A DNA stretch of 64,000 bases from Antedon mediterranea (GCF_964355755.1 NC_092670.1:36133795-36197794); one strand, 5' to 3'. Counted from the stretch's first letter, positions 11,100 to 24,127 are shown. Numbers and translations are program-made. The notes: generated by a model from the letters alone, not told the origin.

Positions 11100-13120
11100 T
11101 CACTCTTCCCTGATTTAACCAATCACAAACGACTAATAGGAATCAAGCTTTAGCTCTTCGATTGTAGGCCTATCTAAAGGTCGATTGCCAACCTACTGTG
11201 AATATTTTTGTATTTTTATATAATGGGTATCAGTGGATATTAATTATCATTATTTGTACTTATTATTGTTACGCGTGTTTACCTTTCTTTACAATTCAAT
11301 ACGATTTGTTCTCTTTAGTTTGAGTAATGATGTTTACCGCCCTCAGGAACGACAGACTTTGTGACAATCAATAAAGAAATAGAATCAGAAACAGCAAACT
11401 GCGTCAGTCTCAGTCTGGTCAGTCTTAACACATTTAAAACAAGTACATAAGATAATATGTTTTCATCACTCGTTTACTCGAGTTTCGAGTATTGAGGGCG
11501 GCTAACTAGAGGCTAGACGTTATTTCACTGTCTGTTACGATGCGCTGTTTTTGGACACATTTACCAAAACAATTTTCCTGTGCCCCGTAGTTACATACTG
11601 TTATTATCAAAAATGTACAGTAGGCCTAATATAATCGATTTAATAGAAACAACTTGCCAGTTTTGCTAAACTAAATTTAAGAGTTAAGCTCTTGAAGTTA
11701 ACATTTAAACATTTGTAATCAGAGAATGAACTCTTTTCTTGGATAAAGAAGTTCCATTTTCTTCAATGTAAATTAAATAAGTTTAATGTATTTTAAAGAA
11801 TATCATGTCAATTATTTACGTAACGACAATGTTATGATTAATACGATACCTCTAACATTAAGAGAGTTTATGATTAGTATCCCCTTATAAGTTGAAATAA
11901 ATATGTACCCGATCACGTGGTATACAAATCGCGTGCAAAGTTATGACATATGATAGTTTTCTTCAACGGCGTTTTAGCCGCTAGTTACGACGGTTTGGAA
12001 AGTAGATAGGCCTTTAAGTAAAAAATTGAGGGTTTGAGGCTCTGCGTCGCCGCCGTGATTTTTTACCCTGTCTAAAAGCCTACTTGGCCTAGTCTCATGT
12101 GAGTTTGGAATTATTAACGTTGGTTATTAAATTTGAGTTGAACATTTTCAGAAGCAAGATGAATTAACATAAGTGGACATGGAAACCCTAGTCATCCTTA
12201 AGGTTTTTTTCATGTAAAGGTGTAACGAACTTCGCTGGATTTGTTTTAATATGCTATTATAATTTTACATAGTTATCCACTTTCACCAAAATTAGATCTA
12301 AAAAAATGATTTACCTGAAAAAACTGTAATTTAAATCAAAAAATACCTATTCAAAGTCTGATTTAAATGTCTTAATTTTTCATATTTTTAGGGGAAAATA
12401 CATATTTAAAGCACCAGTTTACAATACAGACCTTACCTTCTTAAACAGTAGTGAAGTTGGCAATGCCTAAGATATAGGCCCACCGTATTATAGCCCAACG
12501 CATTATTTAGTAGGAAAAATGTTTTTAAAAATTATACAGAAGCATTATAAATGTTAGGCCTAGGACATTACTAAGGACGTGTACAAACGAAAAAAACAAC
12601 TTTATTTCTCAAATTGTAATTCTTCGCCTATGGCAAATGATCGTCAACTTATGATGTTATTAAGTAGCCAATAATTATGATTATTAATAGTCGATCACCA
12701 CAGACGTTAGTAGTTGGAGGTCGTTGCTGATACAAATTCGGAGAACAGATTGAACATAATTTCATTTATTTTGAAGGTTAAAATAATATTTTGACGACTT
12801 AAGGGGCCCACATAAGGTGTCCAATGAAATTGCGCCCCCTATTGAATTCAATAAGTTTACCTCATTACTGCGAATTATGTTGCAAGAAAAACAAGGTATA
12901 TACATTCAACATTTTTATAAGCTTAAGGGTACGTCAGGAGAAATGAATTACAACAGAATACCACTGGTAAAATTCCAAAAAGACAAAGAAATGGCTTGTA
13001 TGTGAAACACAATATGATTGATACTGAAAGTAAAACTGTGGAAAATAATCCAAATGTAACGGAGAAATTTAGAAACAAATTATTTCTAAAACAAAATTAA
13101 CAGCTATGTATTCTAACGTA
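11100..13120. other. Intergenic, no gene seen
   Basis: AT-rich sequence with scattered TAGGCCTA-type words. No ORF above about 60 codons has recognisable content, and no promoter or RNA gene is visible. Confidence 0.5.
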
Positions 13121-13123
13121 GTT

Positions 13124-13246
13124 TTTTAGTCGCGTGCAACGCGACTTTACAGCTCACTATGTCGGTCGATTGATCGGTCGGTTGGTCGGTCGGTCGGTAA
13201 ACACTAACTTGAGCACGCGACTGCAGCCATGTATATGGCCTTGTTG
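13124..13246. repeat. GGTCGG-type dispersed repeat, copy 2
   Basis: GTCGGTCGATTGATCGGTCG and its continuation are followed by GAGCACGCGACTGCAGCCAT. It begins with a short inverted pair, GTCGCGTGCAACGCGAC. Confidence 0.7.
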
Positions 13247-14400
13247 TTTCATTTTTAAGACTTGGAAGTAAAAAATCGTGATAAAAATATATAATAACAG
13301 AGTTAACCAGTTTATAACAGATAAACATTTGTTGTAATAATGCTAAATATTAGTATATTATGTATCATAAAGCCTACCATTTACCGTCTAAAGATTGGTT
13401 CACTAAACACTAAATATAATAATACTTAGAGTTTTGGGTTAAAACTATGGGAGGCACCATACACTTTTAACCACAAACGCAAAATAGTTATATAGATTAA
13501 ACATTTAAACAAACCGTTGTACTGTACTTACTACAGAAGTACACAAAAATGATCACAATTTTTTTGAAAAACAATAAACAGAAATAAAATATATATGATT
13601 TGATTTACATCGTTAAATATATAACCCCTGGGTAAGGACTAAAAACAAACTTGGAATGCAGACAAAAATCAAAACTCTATAGATTTCTGTCATAATCAAT
13701 AAACGTGATAATTCCATATTTGTATGGCGGTATAGAACACATCAATTGTATTATTAGTTTAACAAATTTTAACTCTATGCCGTGTCGGTGTTATATAACC
13801 AACCTCGAACAATATTTTGTCTGTTCTGTGGTTCTCCATTTGCTTCTTCCCGACGTCGCTTGCGTGTATATTATGTTTCAGTCCTTTAGTTTAGGTACAC
13901 TGTGATAATTGGTACAGAATGCTATAAATAATATCGTGAGCCTTGGTCCGTATCTGACACGAATCTGTTCAATCTGTTATAGTCTTTGGAATATATTATT
14001 ATTCACGTTTGACATTGATCTCACCCTCACCCCCGTTACCCTTCCCCCACCCACACCCACACCCATAAAAGAAGAACCTAAATAAGCACTTTCACTTATA
14101 AATTACATAGCATTGTATTCCTTTAACAACATTATTGCCTTTTTCGTAGTATAGTTTGTAGCAGATGAGAAACTGTGAGAAAAGAGGAAATCACAGAACG
14201 AATTTAAGAGCTTGCAATTACATACGACGAAAATATTTTTGTTTTGTATTGAATTCATATTATTCTACTATATTGATTGTTTTATATATTGAGTATTATA
14301 CAACCTCTTGCAACTTGTATTATGCTATCGACAACATTTCGTGAGTTTTAGACGTTTCTCTAGCAACTGTGCTGTTGTTATCACGAGATTTGTTTAAGGC

Positions 14401-14568
14401 ATGGCGGTGGTAAGTTTCTACAGGCTAGCACCTCCTCACAGCTGTACCCAGACCCCTGGAAATGAAACACCTGAACTTGAAAAGAACGGAAATCAGGGGT
14501 ACAATGATCCACCTACGACAGCGAAAGGATACAGGGTGAACAATAGCCTAGACCATCTGCCAAGTTGA
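14401..14568 (+). CDS. Small ORF in a GC-richer patch, possible exon or retrocopy
   Basis: A 55-codon ORF begins at a good start context (GGCATGG) and ends at TGA 14566-14568. Its product is hydrophilic (GNETPELEKNGNQGYN), and the base composition is clearly less AT-rich than the surrounding desert. I do not recognise it. It could be an exon of an undetected gene, a fragment of a processed copy, or chance. A GTAAGT donor-like word occurs right after the fourth codon, so the first codons might also form a tiny exon. Confidence 0.25.
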   Translation: MAVVSFYRLAPPHSCTQTPGNETPELEKNGNQGYNDPPTTAKGYRVNNSLDHLPS

Positions 14569-15103
14569 CAATCTTTAATAATGGCAAATTGTATTGAATC
14601 GATAGATGAACACGTTATAATTCAACATGGACACATCTGTTATCTTAGAAGGGCTGTAGCGCGCTGAGATGAAATATTCTAAATTTGATTGTGTTAAAGA
14701 TTATAACTAGTAATAACATTGCATAAATAGATTCGATAAAAAAAATACATGATGACACAACAGGATATGTCTTAGTAGGCGGGGCACACTAATGGAACGG
14801 ATTGCAGGGCTAAACATATTAATTAGTTTATTTGATTGGTATGCGGCAACTATAATTATATTATCTATCAAGACAATTTATTAGATTATATTGTGATTTG
14901 AAATCTAGAAGGTACAATGTTATTACAATAAAGTTTCTATGCATAACTTGGTTATACTGTAAAAAAAAGTTTTAGATACAGCTAATAAAAAATAGGTAGA
15001 AAAGAAATATTAATATAAAATTTACAAAAATACATATTACAATAATTTTAAAAATACAATTTTTAGCACAATTTGATTAACCAAGAGTATAAAACATGAG
15101 ACA

Positions 15104-15196
15104 TATACATGGCTGCAGTCGTGAGCTCAAATTTGAGTTAGTGTTTACCGACCGACCAACCTACCATCTGACCAAACGACCAATATAGTGGGCTAA
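15104..15196. repeat. GGTCGG-type dispersed repeat, copy 3 (inverted)
   Basis: Reads ATATACATGGCTGCAGTCGT, then CTCAAATTTGAG, GTGTTTACCGACCGACCAAC: the reverse complement of the copies at 10884 and 13124. Confidence 0.7.
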
Positions 15197-16313
15197 AGGC
15201 TATTTATTTGTTAGTCCATTTATGATGAAAATATTAGAAAAATAACGTAATTGTATACACGATTAGTATATTATTTTAAAAAGATAAACACATAACATTA
15301 AGTTTTTTTCAAACTTAATTTGAATAAAGATTATAAAAAATGATTATATATAGAAATGCCATTCTGAAACAAATAAACAGAAGACATTTTTAGTATAAAC
15401 TTGAATGTTCTCGAGAAATAATATTTATTTATTTCAACATGATACACAGGTTCAATATGTTACAATAAGTCACTATCAAGCTTCGGGCGTATGTAATAAT
15501 ACTGTCCAAAGTGCTCCAGACTTTCTATCATCCAGCCATCATATGGAATTACCCATCATGCCAAGAACCTTTAGGCAAAACGGCTTAAATTCGCTAAACC
15601 TATAAATATATTCTATAAACAATTGATATCTTTGTTGATCTGACGCCAAAAATGTGTGTCTAAAGATCACTAAATCCTTTTAGCGGTTATTTTTAGAATG
15701 TAACAATATAATAGGCGTAGTCGGGCAATATTCATATTATTATTACACAGTGTTCTACTGTTTGTTGTTTCAGGCCCAATGCTGGAAAATATGTCTAACT
15801 GGACTTGTGCCACTACGTTGATGTCGATTAACATCAAATAATGTTTTGCAAGGATCTCTAGGCTCACATCTAATGTGTGATGTTTAACCTAGGGATACAT
15901 ACAATCTCTTCAAATTATTTTCTTTAGTACATCGTCTGAAGGAATGTTGCGGTGGTATTTGTACGAAAGGAAAGCAATAAAGAAAACCAAAGATAAAAAA
16001 ATAGTTTAAAATGTTATAATTTAGTGTATTTTTTACTTATATTTATTTTATTGTTTATATAATTTATAATGGTTTTCTTTTAACATTTTCAAAAAAAAGT
16101 TTACTATTATTATTTGCATATTTTTATTTCATAATGCTCTGTTTTTTTTTCTAAACTTGTTTTTTCCTTTATGTTTATCTTATTTTAAATGTCTATTTTA
16201 TTGTTATTGTTGTGTATTTATTTGTTTTATTTTGACCAAAAAAACATGAATGCCTATTATGTAGATTTTGGCGTAATACTCGATTTCAAACATATGTAAA
16301 AACAATTCCTAAA

Positions 16314-16475
16314 CCCTGTCTACACTATCAAACTATATGTTACCAAAAAATATGATGTGCCCGTATATAGACATGATGATGTCATATCACTACCATATTT
16401 AAGCATATCACTACCATAGTTGGCCATGGGAACATCACACTTTTTTGTCGAACTAGTTTGATAGTGTAGATAGAT
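16314..16475. mobile_element. MITE family 2, full copy
   Basis: Inverted ends CTGTCTACACTATCAAACTA and AGTTTGATAGTGTAGATAGA flank an interior with GATGTGCCC and ATATCACTACCATA blocks. The same architecture recurs at 34862, 39717, 45204, 59954 and 61604. It has no coding capacity. Confidence 0.75.
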
Positions 16476-16479
16476 CAAT

Positions 16480-18590
16480 ACAACTCTGATTATAAACAAG
16501 TCCTCATCTAAACTACACAAAAGAACAAAACAAAATGTTTAATACAGGAGTGACATCATTTATATCTCAGATCTAAAATAATGAAACAGGAATCATCGTC
16601 TACATACAGTGCACTAGTCACAGCTGTAACCACGACTACAACACCAAACGCAACAGTCCGTTTTAACATCTCAACAAGTCAAAGATTTTAACGAACAAGG
16701 CCTAAAGGACCAGAGTTGAACCGCACGAAAACAAAATGATTAAAAAATGGGAAAAAAATATTATGTATGCAAGATACTAGTGATATGAAATATAAAAATA
16801 TCATACAGGGGATGCTACTGCTTGTAACTGTGTCAGAAACGTTTGAGTGACAACACGAATGCAATAACAAGGCACGTCCAACACGATAACTTGAAACATC
16901 ATGTTGACACATGATAGTGGTAAACGCGTTTTAATTCTGAGCTTCATAAAATAAAATGAGGCCAAATTATCATGAAAGAGAAGTTTAAAGGCTCCATTAT
17001 TAGACCACTGTTAGCGTCCGCGTTGGGACACAGCTATTTTTCTCGGGGCATGAATCACATGTCACAGCAACGTATCGTTCTCTTTTGATGACAACACGCA
17101 ATGCATGTTCCTTGCTTTTTTCGACAGGTGAGTTAAGGGAGTTTAATGTCATTGTTATGCTGTTGGGACACTTTATATGTTAGAGATCAATATCGAGTAG
17201 CTAGAATGTGACATTGTATATCACACACTGATTAAAGTTAAAACATTCTATGTAACCGAATAGCAATGGCACGGTCCATAATTGAATGCTGTACTTTACT
17301 TACATTATACAAACCACGGAGAAGGATCAACCAATGAATTCGCAAATGGGGCACCTGGATCGAAGGATATTTCCATTTACAATTTATTTAATTTTTCTTA
17401 CAAAAAGTATACTATTGCTGATATTGTCTTAGGCTTGCTCCAAGTCTGTATTTATTGTCTTTTTTATGTCATTCCACACGTCGTCGTTTTGATTTTTGTC
17501 TGAAAATACAAACCCTAATACACGTATGAAACGCCATATGTGCAAAAATATTTATATTTTTACTAATATTAAGACAAAACTCCGTCTGGAGCCCAAACTA
17601 ATATTGTCTTTTTAATTTAATCTTTGCATTTCGACTTTAAATATATATTGTCCACGAACATTTTGGGGTTTTTTCACATTTTTGTTGTTGAATATGTCAT
17701 TTTAATGTCACGTAATAGTTATTCACTTTTATTTACAGAAGTGAATAACTTTATTAAAACTGAAAAATGGCCTATTTAAATTCTGATTTTATTAATCTTG
17801 GTTTTTTTTCATGTTTAAAACATCTTTGAAGTACAAGTCACCGTCCTATCAGGGTGTTATTCTCATAATCATATTGATAATCACTAAAATAAAGTTTTAA
17901 AATAACAATTTAAAAAAAAATGTTGTCTTCAATAGTAAATTATATAATTTCTATGAACAAATTAGGTTCATTAAAACATAAGTTTGTATTGTTATGTTTT
18001 TATTGTATTCGTTGTAAGTCTACATTACGCAGCATATTACCTACCAAGGTCTCAATTTGTATAATGCCTTTAATTATCACTAATCATACAACTTAATTTG
18101 AAATGTATGCCAACATAAATATTATCTAAATCCTTCGCTGATAATTATTATGATTATATAAAAATTATTAAAATTGTAATATAATATTTCTTATTGACTT
18201 TGACAGCACCATAGGTAGCTAATTAATATTCTAGGCAAAAGAAATAATTTGAATTTTATAATGTACAAATTAGGGTTTTATCCAAACAATTCGGCTCCAT
18301 TGCACTCATTAAATTTATTGGTAGGCCTCTGGGGATATGTGACACCTGCCCCAGACAAGGACCTTAGGTCAAATGTCAATGACTCGTTTATGATATAATT
18401 TTGAAATTTCATGTTACAGATTTGGTGAAAAAAAAGTCACGTCACGGCCAGCGACTTACTTCGATATGTTAATTGGGTTATCTAAAGAAAAGAATACAGT
18501 GTTAACACATTTTTGCTATATGTTATATGCAGATTGAATAAGTAAACATATAGTAGCAGGCCTAGTAATCTCGATCATTATTGACTATGT
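16480..18590. other. Intergenic, no gene seen
   Basis: AT-rich sequence. Short ORFs at 16688-16912 and 17282-17503 lack recognisable domains and are not annotated. Confidence 0.5.
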
Positions 18591-18599
18591 TACATTTAG

Positions 18600-18790
18600 G
18601 GATATTAGAGCTTAAAATTGAAAAGGGAGATGGGAAGGCTTAGAAAGATATAAGAGATATGTATAAAAGAACATTGGATGAATTTCATTTTATTTTACAA
18701 TGTACATTTTATAATGATTTAAGAAACAAATTTATTAAAAGATTTATACATCTTTATCCTTCTATTAACAAGTTATGTTTATCCCTTTCA
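18600..18790 (+). pseudogene. LINE reverse transcriptase C-terminal fragment
   Basis: From 18678 the plus strand reads DEFHFILQCTFYNDLRNKF and then IKRFIHLYPSINKL, the typical C-terminal tail of non-LTR retrotransposon polymerases. Upstream residues (RWEGLERYKRY) continue in another frame, so at least one frameshift is present. It is a dead fragment. Confidence 0.65.
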
Positions 18791-19321
18791 AACACAAACT
18801 TTACTTATCAAATCTACGTTTCGTGTCATTTGAGATAGATGAGGTAGGTATCAAAGGCGGAGATTTGTCCCGAAGTTTTTCCATTGTGCTCGCCTTTGTC
18901 AGAATTAAGCATAATTTATATATAGATACGTCTACTTTGCTCTTGAAAGAAGAAATTATTAACTTAAGTTATTAGTCCATGTTTTGTATTAGGGTCAATG
19001 ACCCATTATAGGCCTATACATGAATTGAATAAATTCCCTGAAAAGGGAAAGAAGAAGAATAATGACCTATACTTTTGTACAAATTATTTAATTACAATCT
19101 GCCATCTTTAAAAACATCGTGGTCACCAATGAAGTTAAATATCTTCAACCGACATTATAGCTGCTGTTTTCACAAGTACCTTATGGATGTACCTTATGGA
19201 CTCATTGATTCACAGAACCGTTCCTAATATTCGTAGTAAACTGCGGGCGATATACCAAACGCGTATCGAATGCATATCAAATATCGCGTTATAATTGGTC
19301 ATAATTCTGTAAACAGTTGAA

Positions 19322-19394
19322 ATATAAATACGATTACTAAATAAATACAATTGCGTAACATTTGCATTTATTGTGGTTAGGGGTTCGCATTTCC
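19322..19394 (+). promoter_or_regulatory. Possible TATA box and leader of the small secreted-peptide candidate
   Basis: AATATAAATAC at about 19319-19330 lies roughly 65 bases before the ATG at 19395. This is compatible with a TATA box and a short leader. In AT-rich DNA such words also occur by chance. Confidence 0.25.
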
Positions 19395-19728
19395 ATGAAG
19401 GTTTTTATCATGTCATTGCTAGCTGTGATATCATTCCTCGTTATTTGCGCGTAGGCCTAGCCCTGTGAAAGCCTCTCATCGACTGCTCTTTCTGTTTATC
19501 ATAAGTAAAATCATTTGGGTTTGCGTGATATCCTGTAGTCATACAAAAGACAAATTGCTGGGGCACCAACATGTCGTAACAATGGTTGAACGTCCTCCTT
19601 GTAGACAACCAATCCAATTTATTACGACCACAATGAAAAGAACTCCCGCTAAACAAGGGTTAAACGACAGGTGTGATCCAAATCTCTACCCGTTGTCTAT
19701 GAATACTCTGAAAACATTGGCAAAATAG
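19395..19728 (+). CDS. Candidate two-exon small secreted peptide
   Basis: I do not recognise this as a known family. The ATG at 19395 opens a strong signal peptide (MKVFIMSLLAVISF then LVIC), cut off by TAG unless it is spliced at GCGC|GTAGGC (19450/19451). A TGTAG acceptor at 19538 restores frame. It adds HTKDKLLGHQHVVTMVERPP, then a Cys-containing stretch (CRQPIQF, later NDRCDPNLYPLS), ending at TAG 19726-19728, for 81 residues in total. The mature part would have two cysteines and basic sites. The implied intron is 88 bases; gene A has one of 94 bases. The polypyrimidine tract is weak. AATAAA lies near 20130. Without splicing there is no gene here. Confidence 0.33.
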
Positions 19729-21592
19729 AAAACGATGGACAATTACGAACCAATTTGTTTCAAATCTATCCCATTTTTGGTTGCGATATTTTCCAAGGAC
19801 GTTTTTGGCAATTGTCCACAAAAATTAAGATAAAAAACGACGGACAATCAACACAGCCTTCTAGGAGATAGTTCAAAAGAAGCAATAGCAACAATAGATT
19901 AATTGTTTCATTCCAAATATTTCAAATCAGTAATTTGTTCTGTAAATGAATTTACAGAAACTTTATATGAAAGTTTTCTACGGTGCTTCCATTTCTATTG
20001 AACACTCTAGATATTTCTGTAAAATAACATGATGCCTAAAAGTTGTGAATTATCATTTTCTGTACTGTTCTTAAATATTACATTCTTAATGTTCTACTAT
20101 AGGTATTTATAGGAAGACTTCATCTCCAATAAATGTATAGAGAGAGAGAGTTTTTTAAATTAATTGGATAAACACAGATTATACTATGAAATAATTAACA
20201 ATGTTATTCTTATATTCTAGAATTATATATTCTTTTTTTTTTTCTTTCCTTATACTATTATATATAAAATGCAATGGTAGGAGTGAGATATCAGATGTAC
20301 TGAAAGTTATTGAATGTCAGTTATATTGTATTGTATTGTATCATTACATTACTCATGTGCAATGCATTGTAAACGAGCATTTTATTGATGAAGAAATAAA
20401 AGTTGGTCGATCTTACATAAGACAAAAAAAAGTGTTATTCTTATATACAGGTATGAATAACAGTATTCAAATTGAAATAATTTAATGACATTTTTTCCGT
20501 TATATTGGCGAATGTATTCTCTAAATGAGTATTAACTCACAAAACATTTTATATATTTTTATGAGACATTCAAAGAAATAATTCAATATGTTTTTATGTG
20601 CTTATATAAAAAAACAATAACTATTAAATCTTCAATTAAGATTAAAAAAAGGAAAAGCCTAGTAATAAAAAAGTATCTTTAAATACAAATTATAAATTAA
20701 TCAGAAAGATCTTGTTACCGGAAACAATGATTTGAAAGATAACACAATTTACAAGTTAACTGATAATAAATGTGACTTAGTTTAAATACAAAACGACATC
20801 ATAATGAGTCGGAAAGACTCTTTACCAAACAGGTCACATATTTTCTTTCTCTGAACTTAGACATTAGTTATGGATAGCTATGAACTGGCTATGAGGTTTA
20901 GAAACTTAATATTCCCGGCACAGTGTAATGCTTAAAGCCTTTCTCGGTGGAGGTAGAGTAAACAGCATGAACTTAGCTAGCCCAGGCCGACGTATTCAAC
21001 TTCGATATACAACACGGTAGTTATATCATTACCGTGTCAAACTAAACCCTCCGTTGTTTTTGGAACACACCAATGCCTCCTAAATGCTCTTCACGCTAGG
21101 AACACTGCTTTATAAAATTCAATTTTTAACTTTGTGAGATATGATTCGGTTACTTACGTCAGTAAAATAATTCTGTACAATACTGCATGCTAGGTTTTCG
21201 CAGATATAACTATATTTCTATGTAGATTTAACTAATTCAGTTTAATGAGTGACGTATGTATTTAATGTACGCATGTATCAATGACCGGTCACTTAGATTG
21301 TAAACGAACCTGGAACTAAAATGCACTTTTTATTTTACTGCAGTTACTGCAGCTCTTATACAAGAGCGTGTACATGTAATAACACAAATAAAAAACATCT
21401 GCGTAAACAATTTAAAAACTATGAACAATTTTTAAGAAATAAAGAAACAATTGCGGAATATTTTACTGTAGTTTCTAATAATGTCAGTTTAATGAGTAAA
21501 TTTAATTAGTAAAAATAATTAATTTGGTTTGTTACTAAACTCTTCGATTTTTAAATTATTCATTATTATTAATGAGTAGTACATCTACTTAT

Positions 21593-21682
21593 GGTTTCAT
21601 GCAAAGTATGTTGAAGAGTGGTAACATCCTTGTTGCTTGTGTTTGCAAACATATGATCCATAACTCCCAAATGTATTGCTGA
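21593..21682 (+). pseudogene. LINE fragment, same family as 38484-38705
   Basis: The plus strand reads GFMQSMLKSGNILVACVCKH before a stop. This matches the end of the minus-strand translation at 38484 (GFMQRMLNSCNILVDCVCKH). It is a short 3'-coding remnant of a non-LTR retrotransposon. Confidence 0.6.
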
Positions 21683-22493
21683 TGGAGAAGCATTCTATAT
21701 ACGATTTTTCTGTTTATAAGTTTATTAACATGGATGATATTTCCGAAATGAAAAGAAATTGAATTGAATTGAAATTGAATTATTCAACTGAAAAAAGGGA
21801 CGCAGTAAAAGAATTTCCTAAAAAAAAGATTCATAATGGATTGTTTAAAAACTTTTTCTACACTATCAAACTTTATGAGACAAAAAATGGTTTTTAAATA
21901 GTCACTTTTCAATTATAATAAAATAAAATAAAACAATAATAATAAACAATGCATATAGAGTTCTCAATATAAAAGATTTAAAAAAAGGAAAGTTTTAGTA
22001 ATAAAACAAATTTTATAAATTGCTAAACCAAACAAACCATCTCAAGCATTCAAAATCAATCGAACATTGTATTTCAGTCATTTAATCGTCCATTTCAGTT
22101 CTCAAACACCCGGGGTGAAAATACCCGAAAATGGAAGATAGACCCTTTAATTCCATCCGGGGTTGTCACGTCTCAAAGCTGGAATATTTGTGACGTCGTG
22201 GTATTCGCAAACGCTTAAACAATACATAGGTTGTATTAGGAACTTACCTACGGCATTCCAGTCATATTTTGGAGCAAGAATGAAGAATGAAGGAATCTTT
22301 TTATATTTATCTTATTATATTATTTAAAGAATACATAGCAGGGATATACTTGACATGTTTTTTATCTATTTTTTCTATGTTATATCAATACCATGAAGGA
22401 ATCCATGGTAATTACTGTATATCAATTCATGATCATACAACCACATTTTCTTTTTGCATTCTCATTTGTACAGATAATTCTCTTAAGTAGGCT

Positions 22494-22782
22494 ATAGTGG
22501 GGAACCAATGTTCCAAATATCAATTCCATGAAATTTTAATGCTCAAGTTGAGTTCTTGGCAGTTTTGGAATCTTTAGGACTAGTAGAATTCATTGCAACT
22601 GGGGGCCAATTTTTCCCATCCTATTTTGGCCGCCATCTTGGATTTCAAAATGGCCCCCATTTTTTACACAAAACTGATAGGCCTATTAGCTCCTATTTTA
22701 AACCAGCTGATACGAACGTAATTAATTTGAAAAATCTTACAATATTATTATAAATTGTACAATTTATAAAAATAGCATATAG
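22494..22782 (+). repeat. Dispersed repeat, copy 2 (pair with 7842)
   Basis: It contains the same ordered blocks as 7842-8080, with an extra central stretch around TTTTGGCCGCCATCTTGGAT. The 65-codon ORF inside it is part of the repeat and is not a gene. Confidence 0.6.
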
Positions 22783-22799
22783 CTGAGACAGAGTGACCG

Positions 22800-23890
22800 G
22801 CCTATTTATTATATGGTCATTCCTTGCCATTGTGTGTTTTGTATTTTGTTGATGGCTAAATGAAATGAACAAGATCTGTTTAAACTGTATACAATTGATT
22901 TAATTTAGAAATTTGTAATAACAATTGTGACAATGTATTTGTTGAAATATTATACGTCCGCGGCTTGACTCATTAGTTTTATCACTGACTCAGTTAACAA
23001 CGAACCTATTTTAATACATTGAAAATCCGGTTCTGGTGATGATGGTATAATACGGAATGTCTAGTTCTGTTGTGCCTGAGGAAATGGTGTCAGGCAATTC
23101 AACATTGTGACTTAATATCCATTTAAAAATTGTGTTTAATCTAGTTGTGGATGATCAATATCGAATGTAAGGAAGGGTTAATAATGATGGAATGAGATGA
23201 CCAGGAATACTAAGGTGTAAGAATTAATGCAGATGGATAGCGAACAGAAACCTCTACATATTTTAAACTTAACCCTATCACAGAGTATCTAATATAGGCC
23301 CTAAATTCTTTAAGAATGAGCCCGTGAAAGAAAAAAAATACATTAAGAAGTAGTAATACTAATAAATGTAGTCTTATTATAGCGCCTAGTACAATGTTTG
23401 TAAGCGCTATGCACACACAAAATGATCCATAATATAGATAACGAAGAAAAATAAGAAAAGCATAGGAACCATTCAGACCACTCCGTTCTCCGGTACTTTC
23501 AAGCTCTCATATGAGAGCTCGCCGGAACTGTGCTCACATGAGCTCGAGTGAAAAAGGCATCTGTCTATCCTATCTCACCAAAATAAGATGTAAAAATATT
23601 CACTCGTTTTATATTGTGTATAAGAAAAGACTTCCTACAATATTAGATGTACATTGTAGAGGTTTTAAGATAATCTACAAAAACGAAAAGCATAATGATA
23701 TAAAATATAAAAAACAATGAGTAGACAGCTATACAACACTTGACAATTTAGACGGTACAGATTCCAAATATTCATAAGCGAGAAAGCACCACCTGCCGTG
23801 AAATGACTGTGTCAGAGAGCTGACTAAAGCATCATTTAGGTGAAAGTGCTACCTTACAATGCGTCGGTCGCCCAATTCCAACCATCTCAG
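22800..23890. other. Intergenic upstream of gene B, no gene seen
   Basis: No ORF with recognisable content. The stretch next to the promoter (23780-23900) is less AT-rich and may hold upstream control sites. It includes a short palindrome around AGCTCTCATATGAGAGCT at 23501-23518. Confidence 0.5.
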
Positions 23891-23900
23891 CAGGTCTCTG

Positions 23901-23947
23901 TTACGTCACGAAATATCGAATAGATAAACACCATGCGAGTATATAAG
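23901..23947 (+). promoter_or_regulatory. Core promoter of gene B: CRE-like site and TATA box
   Basis: TTACGTCA at 23901-23908 and TATATAAG at 23940-23947, 31 bases apart. Gene A has the same pair in the same order. Transcription would start near 23970. Confidence 0.6.
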
Positions 23948-23969
23948 AAATTCCTACATTTTTTACTTC

Positions 23970-24127
23970 GACATTGATTGGAAGACAACGGAAGAACACG
24001 GACTTAACGCAAATAAAAAACAACACAGTTTCTTCTTCTTCTTGTCTTTTAGAATTGTTTTCGCAAACAAAGAGGAAAGTTGGATTGCGCAATTATAGGG
24101 TCTGCTGTACCTACATTTTATAAATCA
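23970..24127 (+). other. Noncoding exon 1 of gene B
   Basis: From about 30 bases after the TATA box to an AATCA|GTAAGT donor at 24127/24128. The next acceptor is TATAG at 25474, eight bases before the ATG. The intron (about 1.35 kb) holds nothing recognisable. Confidence 0.5.

Noticed and set aside
19465-19728. Single-exon 87-codon ORF
   Set aside because: Its first codon is GTG; a eukaryotic gene here needs the spliced model starting at 19395.
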